64,000 nucleotides of DNA from an uncultured Alphaproteobacteria bacterium (GCA_902585605.1 CACIED010000001.1:405573-469572); one strand, 5' to 3'. Shown: positions 37,311-44,772, counted from the stretch's first letter. Notes: a model not told the origin generated them from the sequence alone. Numbers and translations are program-made.

Positions 37311-38417
37311 ATGAAAAAAAATTTCAGGTTTTATGATAACAGACAAAAATACTTATTATTTGTCACAACAACAAATGAAAAAAATCAAATTGCTGATGCG
37401 ATACGCCCTCACGTAAATAAAATTAAACCTCAAAAACCTGGCATAAAAATATTTGATGCTGGTATGGGTGATGGTTCCTTACTTATGAATGTTATGCGTC
37501 AGTGCCACGAGGCCAGGCCTAACGTACCTTTATTAGTTTGCACAAAAGAAATAAGTATTGAAGATGTAAGATTAGGTCTAGAAAAATTACCCGATAGGTT
37601 TGTTGAGCACAAGAATACTGTTTTTGTTATTTCAAATCTACACTATGCGGAAGCCGCAAACTTAAAATCAAAAAATGAAGTTAAACAGAAAAAAATCAAT
37701 TGGAATATTATTAAATTAAAAGGTGACACTTCTCTTGAATTTGCCCAACAATTAAGAAAACAAAATGAATTTTTAGAAAAAAAATGGAATATAGAAATTA
37801 ATAAAAAGTCAGGTAACCATACTTATAAAGAGCCTTCAGTCATGGTTATCTACCGCGAAGATCAAGAATTTAATGTAAATGAATTAATACCTACCAAAAA
37901 AAAATCAGATAATAAATTTGATCTTATTATTGCTTCACAGCCTTATCGTTCAAGAATCACAGCAGAAAAGAAATCAAAATATGTCATCGAACCAATGATT
38001 AGAGCGTTAAAATCAAAAGGGAAATTATTAACTATTCATGCTTCAGGAAAAGATCCTGCTAATGAAATAATTCGTAAAATTTGGCCAAAAGAAGACCCAT
38101 TTCCTTCTCTTGGAAATAGCATCATTTCTTATCTTAAGAAAAATTTAGATAAAGATTTATTAAGAGGTTTATCTTTTGGAGAAAAAAGAATTATCAAATG
38201 TAAATTGAGAGCTCTACCAACAGAAATCAGCGGAGGTATAGCGACATCATTAGTTTTTTCTGCTTGGAATGCCTCCATATATGTCAATCAAATGGATGAC
38301 GAAAAAGTAATGAAAGTAGAAAAAACCAAAAACTATGAAAAAATTGTTCAAAACATTGTTGCTAAAAATAAAGGTCTTTATTTTAACAATGAAATATTTG
38401 TAATCGAAAAAAAATAA
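37311..38417 (+). CDS. Unrecognised protein with SAM-methyltransferase-like fold, in the phosphonate cluster
   Basis: The 368 residues begin with a basic stretch (FYDNRQKYLLFVTTTNEK). A glycine-rich strand-turn follows, KIFDAGMGDGSLLMNVM (near 48), like motif I of class I SAM methyltransferases. FDLIIASQPYRSR lies near 203 and GKLLTIHASGKDP near 235, matching the usual fourth and fifth strands. I do not recognise the family. It starts 2 bp after the alcohol dehydrogenase gene and is convergent with the phosphoesterase gene, so it closes the plus-strand run. Paired with a MetE-like protein, it hints at methyl-group chemistry. Confidence 0.6.
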   Translation: MKKNFRFYDNRQKYLLFVTTTNEKNQIADAIRPHVNKIKPQKPGIKIFDAGMGDGSLLMNVMRQCHEARPNVPLLVCTKEISIEDVRLGLEKLPDRFVEHKNTVFVISNLHYAEAANLKSKNEVKQKKINWNIIKLKGDTSLEFAQQLRKQNEFLEKKWNIEINKKSGNHTYKEPSVMVIYREDQEFNVNELIPTKKKSDNKFDLIIASQPYRSRITAEKKSKYVIEPMIRALKSKGKLLTIHASGKDPANEIIRKIWPKEDPFPSLGNSIISYLKKNLDKDLLRGLSFGEKRIIKCKLRALPTEISGGIATSLVFSAWNASIYVNQMDDEKVMKVEKTKNYEKIVQNIVAKNKGLYFNNEIFVIEKK

Positions 38418-38421
38418 TTTT

Positions 38422-39210
38422 TTATTTAAACCAATTAATTTCTGTTTTTAAAAAATCCTCTGTATGAATAATTAAGGCGTCAGATCGAATTATTGCAACA
38501 TTATAATTTGTATCTGTATTAGCAGTTCCTAAACGATATTCATTTGAAAAGTTAGGTATTAGAGGAGACCAAGTACTTCTTGGGGAAGAAAAAGTAATAC
38601 CACAATAAGAGCCAGAACTTGTAATGTGTTGATGACCAAAAAAAATATGTTTTATTATCTTGTTATTTTTAGTTAAAATTTGTTGAAACTCTTTTTTTTG
38701 TTGTAATCCTATTCCATCACTTTCCTCTTTTACTAATGCTAGTGGATTATGATGCATAAAGATATACGTATCTGTATTAGTCTTACTTAAAATATTATTT
38801 AACCATTCTTGCCTCTCTTCACAGTAATGTCCTTGGTGAGTGTTAATCAGATTAGTATCTATAAAAATTAAACGTTTATTATCTATATCCTTAAAGTATT
38901 GAATAAATCCATTTGGATCGGTTTCAATATTAGGAAAGTTTATTTTAAACTCATCTCTGTTATCATGATTACCTATAATTAGTTGAGGATTTAAATTCTT
39001 TGGCAGATCTGCTTCATCAATTATTTTTGTAAATAACTGATAAGAATCTTTATCTCCTAAGTCTGTAATATCACCAGTGATGGCAAATAAATCTGCATCA
39101 CCATGATTATTTTTTATATGACTTAATGCTTTTTTAAATTTACTGACAGGATCTATGCCATGAATCTTATCTATATAAATATGAGGGTCTGAAAGATGAA
39201 TAATTTTCAT
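38422..39210 (-). CDS. Calcineurin-like metallophosphoesterase (CpdA/GpdQ type)
   Basis: The protein is 262 residues from the ATG at 39210. The upstream in-frame TTG is less likely because the family begins MKIIHLSDPH. The five metal motifs are seen: LSDPHIY, ITGDITDLGD, IGNHDNRDEF, MHHNP and FFGHQH. GpdQ/CpdA relatives hydrolyse cyclic nucleotides, phosphodiesters and phosphonate monoesters. Placed after phnW and the cupin gene on one transcript, it may cut phosphonate esters. That role is inference. Confidence 0.85.
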   Translation of the reverse strand: MKIIHLSDPHIYIDKIHGIDPVSKFKKALSHIKNNHGDADLFAITGDITDLGDKDSYQLFTKIIDEADLPKNLNPQLIIGNHDNRDEFKINFPNIETDPNGFIQYFKDIDNKRLIFIDTNLINTHQGHYCEERQEWLNNILSKTNTDTYIFMHHNPLALVKEESDGIGLQQKKEFQQILTKNNKIIKHIFFGHQHITSSGSYCGITFSSPRSTWSPLIPNFSNEYRLGTANTDTNYNVAIIRSDALIIHTEDFLKTEINWFK

Positions 39211-39230
39211 TATTTTATACAAATTTATAA

Positions 39231-39863
39231 TTAGATCGCAGTTTTAAAATAAATATATTTATTAAATTCCTCTTTTAAGTCGATGCTAACTCTTGCATGT
39301 ACTTTACCTTGTTTTCCATGAAATGATTGTTTTTCTTTAACTGGAAACACCCCTTCATGCCAAATGTTTGGATGAATATACAAACCTTTTGATCCATCAC
39401 AATAAAATGCTTTGAAATGTTCTGGTTCGATGTCGTCTGTTGGTAAAGCTAAAGGACAAATAAATGGTTTATTTTCTGCAGGAAAAAAAAGCTGACCTCC
39501 ATCAGGATGATAATTTGCATGCCATAGAAATATTTTTGTTGGATCTGAATATTTATCTTTTTGCAAATCTTGATCGGGGTTATTTGCATAACCCAGTATA
39601 TATTTTCCATCTACTTCATAATCGCTCTTATGTTGGACAGCATTATTTTGTCCATAAAGCACATCACCTTGCCACCAGGTATCAAAAGAACCTTCGGTAG
39701 TTCCACCTTCATTACCAGTTCCCTCTTCTATGTCGCGCCATCCTTGTTTTGGCCAAGTAACAATTTCAATATCACTATTTTCAAAACTATCGATTAAATA
39801 TCCGTATCCTTTAAGATTTTCATTTGTTGCTTTAACTAATGGTATTTCAATTTCTTTTGTCAT
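39231..39863 (-). CDS. Ureidoglycolate lyase (AllA)-like cupin, role in phosphonate cluster unknown
   Basis: The 210-residue protein matches the AllA superfamily pattern. HPDGGQLFFP lies near 115, a Pro-Leu-Ala-Leu-Pro segment after it, AFYCDGSKGLYIHPNIWHEGVFPV near 152-175, and the last strand VHARVSIDLKEEF near 192. Candidate metal or substrate residues are the His in HANYHPDGGQ and in NIWHEG. No other allantoin-pathway gene is in the window. It lies 7 bp after phnW and 20 bp before the phosphoesterase gene, so it is likely to act on a phosphonate-derived compound. Confidence 0.72.
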   Translation of the reverse strand: MTKEIEIPLVKATNENLKGYGYLIDSFENSDIEIVTWPKQGWRDIEEGTGNEGGTTEGSFDTWWQGDVLYGQNNAVQHKSDYEVDGKYILGYANNPDQDLQKDKYSDPTKIFLWHANYHPDGGQLFFPAENKPFICPLALPTDDIEPEHFKAFYCDGSKGLYIHPNIWHEGVFPVKEKQSFHGKQGKVHARVSIDLKEEFNKYIYFKTAI

Positions 39864-39870
39864 TATTTTG

Positions 39871-40968
39871 TTAGTTTAATGTTAATCCCAATTCAGTAAC
39901 GACTTCTTTTACAGCTTTTATTGTATCCATCATGTCTTGTTCATCTAAATTACCAATACACCCAATTCTAAAAGTTTCTGCCACTGTTAGTTTTCCTGGA
40001 TAAATTAAAAAATTTTTTTCACTAAGAGCATTATAAAATTTCTCAAAGTTAAATTTAGGATCATTAGGTTGTTTAAACGTAATAATAATTGGTGCTTGTA
40101 AATTATCAGGAAGTAGTTGCTCAAATCCCAACTCTTTCATTCCATTACAAATAATTTCACAATTTTTTTTATATCTTTTACCTCTTCCTTTTACACCGCC
40201 TTGTTCTTTATGTTCTTCAATCGCTTGATTGAATGCAGCTAATACGTGTGTAGGAGGTGTAAATCGCCATTGTTTATTTTTTTCCATTGCTTGCCATTGA
40301 TCATACAAGTCTAGACTTAGTGAGTGACTATTGCCTTTTGCATTTTGAATAACTTCATTTTTAACAAGAATGAAACCAACACCTGGCACACCTTCTAAGC
40401 ATTTGTTTGATGAAGCGGCTACAGCATCAAAAGTAATTGTTTTAGAACTTAAGGGTAATGCACCAAAGGCACTCATTGCATCGATGAACAGCGATAAATT
40501 TTTCATTTCAACTAATTTTGCAATGTCTTCAATAGGATTTAAAATACCCGATGTTGTTTCACAATATACAGCAAAGACGTGTGTTAAGTTGTTGCTATCA
40601 ATTAACTCTTCAATTTTGTTGATGTCATGTACTTCATGTTCAGCAACTTCATATTCAATAAAATCTCTTCCTAAATAAGTGCACATTTTTTTCATTCTTT
40701 GTCCGTAAGCACCATTGATCAGAATTAGAATTTTAGAATCTTTTTGAGTAAGAGAGCTCACCATTGACTCTACAGCAAAAGTTCCACTTCCCTGCATTGG
40801 AACACATTGATATTTATCTTCACCGTCTATTAATTTAACAAGAGAATCTCTAATTGATGCATTGAGATCAATAAATTTTGTATCTCTTGAACCCCAATCA
40901 TGAAGCATAGCCTCTTTTGTTGACATTGATGTCGTGAGAGGACCTGGGGTTAATAATTTTTTATCCAT
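39871..40968 (-). CDS. phnW: 2-aminoethylphosphonate-pyruvate transaminase
   Basis: PhnW converts 2-aminoethylphosphonate and pyruvate to phosphonoacetaldehyde and alanine, feeding PhnY and PhnA. The 365-residue fold-type I PLP enzyme opens with LLTPGPLTTS and DWGSRDTKF, both typical of PhnW. QGSGTFAVE (cofactor phosphate site) lies near 60, IDAMSAFGALP near 162, the PLP Lys in ASSNKCLEGVPGVGF (near 188) and RFTPPTHV near 230. It heads a minus-strand run with the cupin and phosphoesterase genes, divergent from the HD oxygenase gene by 88 bp. Confidence 0.94.
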   Translation of the reverse strand: MDKKLLTPGPLTTSMSTKEAMLHDWGSRDTKFIDLNASIRDSLVKLIDGEDKYQCVPMQGSGTFAVESMVSSLTQKDSKILILINGAYGQRMKKMCTYLGRDFIEYEVAEHEVHDINKIEELIDSNNLTHVFAVYCETTSGILNPIEDIAKLVEMKNLSLFIDAMSAFGALPLSSKTITFDAVAASSNKCLEGVPGVGFILVKNEVIQNAKGNSHSLSLDLYDQWQAMEKNKQWRFTPPTHVLAAFNQAIEEHKEQGGVKGRGKRYKKNCEIICNGMKELGFEQLLPDNLQAPIIITFKQPNDPKFNFEKFYNALSEKNFLIYPGKLTVAETFRIGCIGNLDEQDMMDTIKAVKEVVTELGLTLN

Positions 40969-41056
40969 TAAATATTTACTTAATAAATATTATTATAAAT
41001 TTGATCAATCTTATTAAAGTTGGAATTGAATTTATTTTCTAATAAGTTAATTATAA

Positions 41057-41632
41057 ATGAGAATGGAAGAAAATATCGTAGATTACCTCTTAGATCTTTT
41101 GAAAACAAAAGGCGCTGATATTCAATATGGTAATGAGGATGTGACCCAGCTTGAGCATGCACTCCAATGTGCTGAGCTTGCTGAAAAACATAAATTACCA
41201 GGACCAACAATTGCTGCAGCATTACTGCATGATGTTGGCCACCTTATCTATGAGGACGGCGATCCCATTCATGAAGGCAAAGATGGTCATCATGAAAATT
41301 TAGGTGCTGATTTTTTAAAAAAATATTTTGGTGAGGATGTTATTTTACCAATTAGAGCACATGTTGATTCAAAAAGATATTTATCAAGTGTTGAAGAAGG
41401 TTATTATGATAGTCTATCAGAAGCATCAAAACTTTCGTTAAAAGTTCAAGGTGGCCCTTTCTCAAAAGAAGAAGCAGAAGCGTTTATCAGCAAACCTTTT
41501 ATGGATGAAGCAGTAGAGCTTAGAAGATTTGATGACTTAGCAAAAGTTCTAGATAAAAAAACTCCCGATGTTGAACATTTCCGCCCCTATTTAGAAGAAG
41601 CAAGACAGTCTTTTTTAGCTAAACAAGCGTAA
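41057..41632 (+). CDS. phnZ: PhnZ/TmpB-like HD-domain diiron oxygenase (phosphonate C-P bond cleavage)
   Basis: PhnZ-type enzymes oxidatively cleave 1-hydroxy-2-aminoethylphosphonate (TmpB: its trimethylated form) to glycine or glycine betaine plus phosphate. The 191-residue protein matches the family length. Expected iron ligands are present: QLEH (His34), LLHDVGH (His58, Asp59), HHENLGAD (His79), RAHVDSKRY (His102) and a late Asp in RRFDD. Tyr24 and Glu27 keep the spacing of the residues reported to gate PhnZ. SLKVQGGPFS is another family hallmark. PhnZ and TmpB substrates cannot be separated by eye. No partner hydroxylase (PhnY*/TmpA) is in the window. Confidence 0.83.
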   Translation: MRMEENIVDYLLDLLKTKGADIQYGNEDVTQLEHALQCAELAEKHKLPGPTIAAALLHDVGHLIYEDGDPIHEGKDGHHENLGADFLKKYFGEDVILPIRAHVDSKRYLSSVEEGYYDSLSEASKLSLKVQGGPFSKEEAEAFISKPFMDEAVELRRFDDLAKVLDKKTPDVEHFRPYLEEARQSFLAKQA

Positions 41633-42157
41633 ATGCAATTTAGCAATTATGATTTTATTGACTCTAAGTCATTTGCAGGAAAAATTATATTAACTTCCTT
41701 TCCAGGTCTTAATTCTAATGGCTTATTTGATGAAAAAATTTTAGCAAACGAATTAGATATATTCAAAAATAACAATTGTAGTTCTGTTACTTCTTTTGTT
41801 GAAGATAACGAATTTGAAAAATTGTGTGATAAAACTTTGTTTGTCAAAAATATTTATGAACATAAATTACATTGGTACCATTTACCCATTTATGACATGG
41901 GAGCACCAGACAAAGATTTTAAACATAAATGGGAAACAACAAAAGTTTTATTAAAGAACGAATTGATAGATGGAAAAAATATAGTTTTGCATTGCCGTGG
42001 AGGAAAAGGAAGAGCGGGAACTATCGCTGCTATTTTACTTATAGAATTTAATTATCCTAAACAAGAAGCAATCGATTTAGTTCGATCAAGACGAAAAGGT
42101 GCAATTGAATCTAAAATTCAAGAAGAATTTATTTTTGCTTATAGAGCCGTAAATTAA
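41633..42157 (+). CDS. Dual-specificity / tyrosine phosphatase-like protein
   Basis: The 174-residue protein carries the Cys-phosphatase P-loop HCRGGKGRAGT (near 121, CX5R), with a possible general-acid Asp in YDMGAPDKDF (near 87) and LTSFPGLNSNG near the start. This arrangement is like CDKN3-type dual-specificity phosphatases. It begins at the base after the HD oxygenase stop, so the two are co-translated. The substrate may be a protein, a phosphorylated small molecule, or a phosphonate-derived phosphate. Its end overlaps the convergent pit gene by 4 bp. Confidence 0.8.
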   Translation: MQFSNYDFIDSKSFAGKIILTSFPGLNSNGLFDEKILANELDIFKNNNCSSVTSFVEDNEFEKLCDKTLFVKNIYEHKLHWYHLPIYDMGAPDKDFKHKWETTKVLLKNELIDGKNIVLHCRGGKGRAGTIAAILLIEFNYPKQEAIDLVRSRRKGAIESKIQEEFIFAYRAVN

Positions 42158-43206
42158 AAAGAAACTGTCAAATTAAAAATATTCTCTAGAATAAATAAAA
42201 CTATCAAAGAAATTAATGCCGCTATTATAGGTAATGTCATCCAACCCAAAGAAATTCTACCAGCAATAGACCATTGTACTTCTTTACCACCTTTCAAAAG
42301 GCCTATTCCAATAACACCTCCAACAACAGCCTGCGAACTAGAAACAGGAACAAGTGGAATAGAAGGAAGATTAATAGATTGTAAAAAAGCACTTATACCC
42401 TGGGATGCAAATAAAAATAAAACTATAGAATGTGAAACAACAACAATAAAAGCTGCCACAGGCGACATCTTCAATAGATCGTTTCCTACTGTATACATTA
42501 CTCTTTTAGAGTACGTAAAGACACCAACAGCAATTGCTAAACCACCCAGTAAAAATAATTGTTCTTTTGATGAAAAAATAAATAAGTTACCCATATTCAC
42601 ATCTGTGAAAGGAGAAATAGGTACAAACACTCCCATTACATTGGCAATATTATTTGCACCTAAACTATAAGCACCAAAAGCACCTGCTAAAAGTAAGGCT
42701 GTTCTTGTATAAGCATCCAGTCTTAAGATATGTAATTTTCTATTTAAAATAACTCTTTTTGTAAAAGTAAATAATCCCATTGCAATAATGCCAGCTATTA
42801 TTGGACACAGAATCCATGTGCTCAATATAGTTAATAAAACTTGAATATTAGTCGAAGATCCCGTGTATAAATTCCAACCAACAATTGCTCCTACAATTGC
42901 TTGTGTTGTAGAAACTGGCAAACCAACCTTTGTCATTAAGTAAACTGATATCCCTGCAGCTACACAGGCAGCGAATGCTCCAGGCAAAGCATTAATTGCA
43001 CCAAGCTTTCCTAACGTTTCAGTTGTTCCTGCCCCACTTATAATCGCACCAAGAATTACAAAGACACTACAAATAATTGCTGCAGTTGTAAAACTAACCA
43101 TTCGTGTTCCAACAGCAGTTCCGAAAACATTTGCTGCATCATTGGCACCAAGCGACCAACCTAAAAATAAACCACCAAGTAAAAAAATTAGAATTGTAAT
43201 TTCCAT
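42154..43206 (-). CDS. pit: Low-affinity inorganic phosphate transporter, Pit family
   Basis: The 350-residue inner-membrane symporter is shorter than E. coli PitA because the large central loop is missing. It shows the two inverted family signatures GANDAANVFGTAVGTRM (near 21) and GANNIANVMGVF (near 184), plus VSTTQAIVGAIVGWN and VSSSQAVVGGVIGIG, and about ten helices. It is the second gene after the DUF47 partner (6 bp gap), a common PhoU-like/Pit pair. It gives this genome a metal-phosphate or phosphate uptake route beside Pst. Confidence 0.93.
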   Translation of the reverse strand: MEITILIFLLGGLFLGWSLGANDAANVFGTAVGTRMVSFTTAAIICSVFVILGAIISGAGTTETLGKLGAINALPGAFAACVAAGISVYLMTKVGLPVSTTQAIVGAIVGWNLYTGSSTNIQVLLTILSTWILCPIIAGIIAMGLFTFTKRVILNRKLHILRLDAYTRTALLLAGAFGAYSLGANNIANVMGVFVPISPFTDVNMGNLFIFSSKEQLFLLGGLAIAVGVFTYSKRVMYTVGNDLLKMSPVAAFIVVVSHSIVLFLFASQGISAFLQSINLPSIPLVPVSSSQAVVGGVIGIGLLKGGKEVQWSIAGRISLGWMTLPIIAALISLIVLFILENIFNLTVSF

Positions 43207-43212
43207 TGAAAA

Positions 43213-43875
43213 TTAAACGGAACGTTTAATAGCGTAAATTTGAACCTCGTCAGCTATGTCTTCCGCTTGATCACAAATACGATCAATCTTCTCTACAAAA
43301 TAACGAAGATGCATTTTTTGATCTAGAGCTAATTCAGAATCAAAAATTCTTCTTGCAAGAGAACTAAATTTTATATCTGATTCTTTTTCGTAAAATGTAA
43401 CTTTATGAGCATTATCTCTAACAGATTTAATATCTCTAAAAAATGATCGGACAGTCAAACAAAGTGACTCAACACAGTTTACAACAGTCTCTGTTAACTC
43501 AATTAGATCTTCATGAAATTCTTTTGGAAAATTAGGTTTTTGAATAGAGAAGTGATAACAATTTCCTTGGTACATTCCAATTAATTCGTCGATGTGTTCT
43601 AGAAGTCGTAACACATCACTTCTTGCATCTGGGATTAGTGTTTCTTCATAAAGAGTATGCTCAACATCTTTCGTAATTTTGTCGGCCTTACTTTCCATTT
43701 CTTTAACTTTTTCAACCATTTCCTCAAATTTACCATTGGCGGAATGATTGAGATAAGTTGGAACTATCGATTTAAATACTAAGCCCACTTCAGAGACAAT
43801 ATCAACAAACTCATCAATTTCTCTTTCAAGCTTTTTGGTATCACCAAATAATGATGCACTTTTTAATCCAAACAT
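43213..43875 (-). CDS. DUF47 (PhoU-like) protein, Pit-associated
   Basis: The 220-residue all-helical protein has the DUF47 (TIGR00153) pattern: MESKADKITKDVEHTLYEE (near 70, with the E-x3-D metal motif), ARSDVLRLLEHIDELIG (near 98) and RICDQAEDIADEV near the end. PhoU-like DUF47 proteins are thought to regulate the adjacent Pit transporter. It is first in the DUF47-pit operon. Repeats like those before phoB lie 40-68 bp upstream of its start. Confidence 0.9.
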   Translation of the reverse strand: MFGLKSASLFGDTKKLEREIDEFVDIVSEVGLVFKSIVPTYLNHSANGKFEEMVEKVKEMESKADKITKDVEHTLYEETLIPDARSDVLRLLEHIDELIGMYQGNCYHFSIQKPNFPKEFHEDLIELTETVVNCVESLCLTVRSFFRDIKSVRDNAHKVTFYEKESDIKFSSLARRIFDSELALDQKMHLRYFVEKIDRICDQAEDIADEVQIYAIKRSV

Positions 43876-43914
43876 GGAGTGCTTATAGAACTTTTCAAAA
43901 AAAAAGAAAGAAAT

Positions 43915-43943
43915 GTTAAATTTTTGTTACAATTTGATTAATA
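43915..43943 (-). promoter_or_regulatory. Triple 11-bp direct repeat, candidate Pho box, before the DUF47-pit operon
   Basis: Read on the minus strand, TATTAAT (43937-43943), TTGTAAC (43926-43932) and ATTTAAC (43915-43921) are each separated by 4 bases. Seventeen bases beginning TTGTAAC are identical to the sequence before phoB. The last unit ends 39 bp before the DUF47 ATG. It lies between divergent genes and might also influence the small membrane protein gene at 43999. Confidence 0.6.
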
Positions 43944-43998
43944 TCTTTATCTTTAAGTAAAGTGTAATATTCGCAATCTATAGAATTTAGGAGAAGAT

Positions 43999-44226
43999 AT
44001 GACAGATTTATCAATTAATAGAATTAAGTGGTTTAGCACCGCGTTAATATTATCAGGAATATTATTAACCAATTTAAATGCCTATCCGATTAATATAATT
44101 ATTCACGGCACAGGGGCTGTTGGTTGGTCAATTGTTGGTTATATGACAAAAGATCGAGCTCTTCTTACAAACTTTGGTTTACAGCTTCCACTATTTATTT
44201 TTGGTTATATTTATTTGCTTTCATGA
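43999..44226 (+). CDS. Small hydrophobic membrane protein, 75 residues, unrecognised
   Basis: A strong ribosome-binding site (AGGAG) lies 7 bases before the ATG. The protein has two or three hydrophobic segments (about 10-27, 30-50 and 58-74) with short polar loops, one reading YMTKDRALL. No family is recognised. Its stop overlaps the arsC start in ATGA, so the two are translationally coupled. It could be a membrane helper for arsenate/phosphate handling, but nothing in the sequence shows this directly. Confidence 0.72.
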   Translation: MTDLSINRIKWFSTALILSGILLTNLNAYPINIIIHGTGAVGWSIVGYMTKDRALLTNFGLQLPLFIFGYIYLLS

Positions 44227-44642
44227 AAAATAAAAATATTCTTTTTATGTGTGTTGCGAATTCAGCAAGAAGTCAAATGGCTGAAGGAATTGCAAAAAAA
44301 TTATATCCTAATTGTATTATTCAAAGTGCAGGATCAGTGCCAAAAGAGGTTAATCCCAATGCTATACTGGTTATGGGTGAAATCGATATTGACATATCAA
44401 AACATTATTCAAAAGATTTTGAAAGTTTAGACAACAAATTCAGAGATGAACTAAATACCGTTTTTACGCTTTGTAAGGAAGAGGTATGTCCAGTTTTAAA
44501 TTCTAAAGCTCAGATACTTTCAATTCCATTTGATGATCCTGCATCAGATCGTTTTAGTTCAAACCAATTAGATAAGTTTAGAGAAGTAAGAGATTCAATT
44601 TTTGATAAATTGAAAGAACTTAAAAATTTATTTGAGAATTAA
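44223..44642 (+). CDS. arsC: Arsenate reductase, low-molecular-weight phosphatase-like (thioredoxin type)
   Basis: The protein is 139 residues from the ATG at 44223. The longer open frame upstream is rejected because it overlaps the small membrane gene and the family starts just before the P-loop. The P-loop is CVANSARSQMAEG (CX5R, near 10). Later come SAGSVPKEVNPNA, a Cys pair in TLCKEEVCPV (near 82-87), and FDDPAS (general-acid Asp). It reduces arsenate, which enters through phosphate transporters. Its position in the phosphate locus fits this role. Confidence 0.87.
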   Translation: MKNKNILFMCVANSARSQMAEGIAKKLYPNCIIQSAGSVPKEVNPNAILVMGEIDIDISKHYSKDFESLDNKFRDELNTVFTLCKEEVCPVLNSKAQILSIPFDDPASDRFSSNQLDKFREVRDSIFDKLKELKNLFEN

Positions 44643-44724
44643 TGAAGTTAAAAATTAATTAAATTTATAAAAACTTAATATTCTATTAACACGTCTGTAA
44701 AAAATAAAATTTAAATACTCTTTA

Positions 44725-44772
44725 CCACTCACAATATTATTTCTTCCTGCTATGTCCAATTGTTGTGAGTGG
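44725..44772. repeat. Perfect 10-bp inverted repeat between convergent arsC and ppk
   Basis: CCACTCACAA (44725-44734) and TTGTGAGTGG (44763-44772) are exact complements around a 28-base loop. The pair lies between two converging genes, in a 145-bp gap with nothing else visible. The GC content of the arms is above the local level. A bidirectional transcription stop is the simplest reading; a short structured RNA is possible. Confidence 0.5.

Noticed and set aside
39464..39797. Two plus-strand frames inside the AllA-like cupin gene
   Set aside because: Antisense shadows; the cupin frame has clear family motifs.
40980..41222. 80-residue minus-strand frame opposite the HD oxygenase start
   Set aside because: It overlaps the strongly conserved iron-ligand region of the HD gene and is His/Gln-rich only because it is antisense.
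42154..43875. DUF47-pit as part of the phosphonate operon
   Set aside because: Opposite strand, separate candidate promoter, and a common pairing on its own; treated as part of the phosphate half.
44124..44222. N-terminal extension of the arsenate reductase frame
   Set aside because: It overlaps the small membrane protein gene out of frame; the ATG at 44223 gives the usual family start just before the P-loop.
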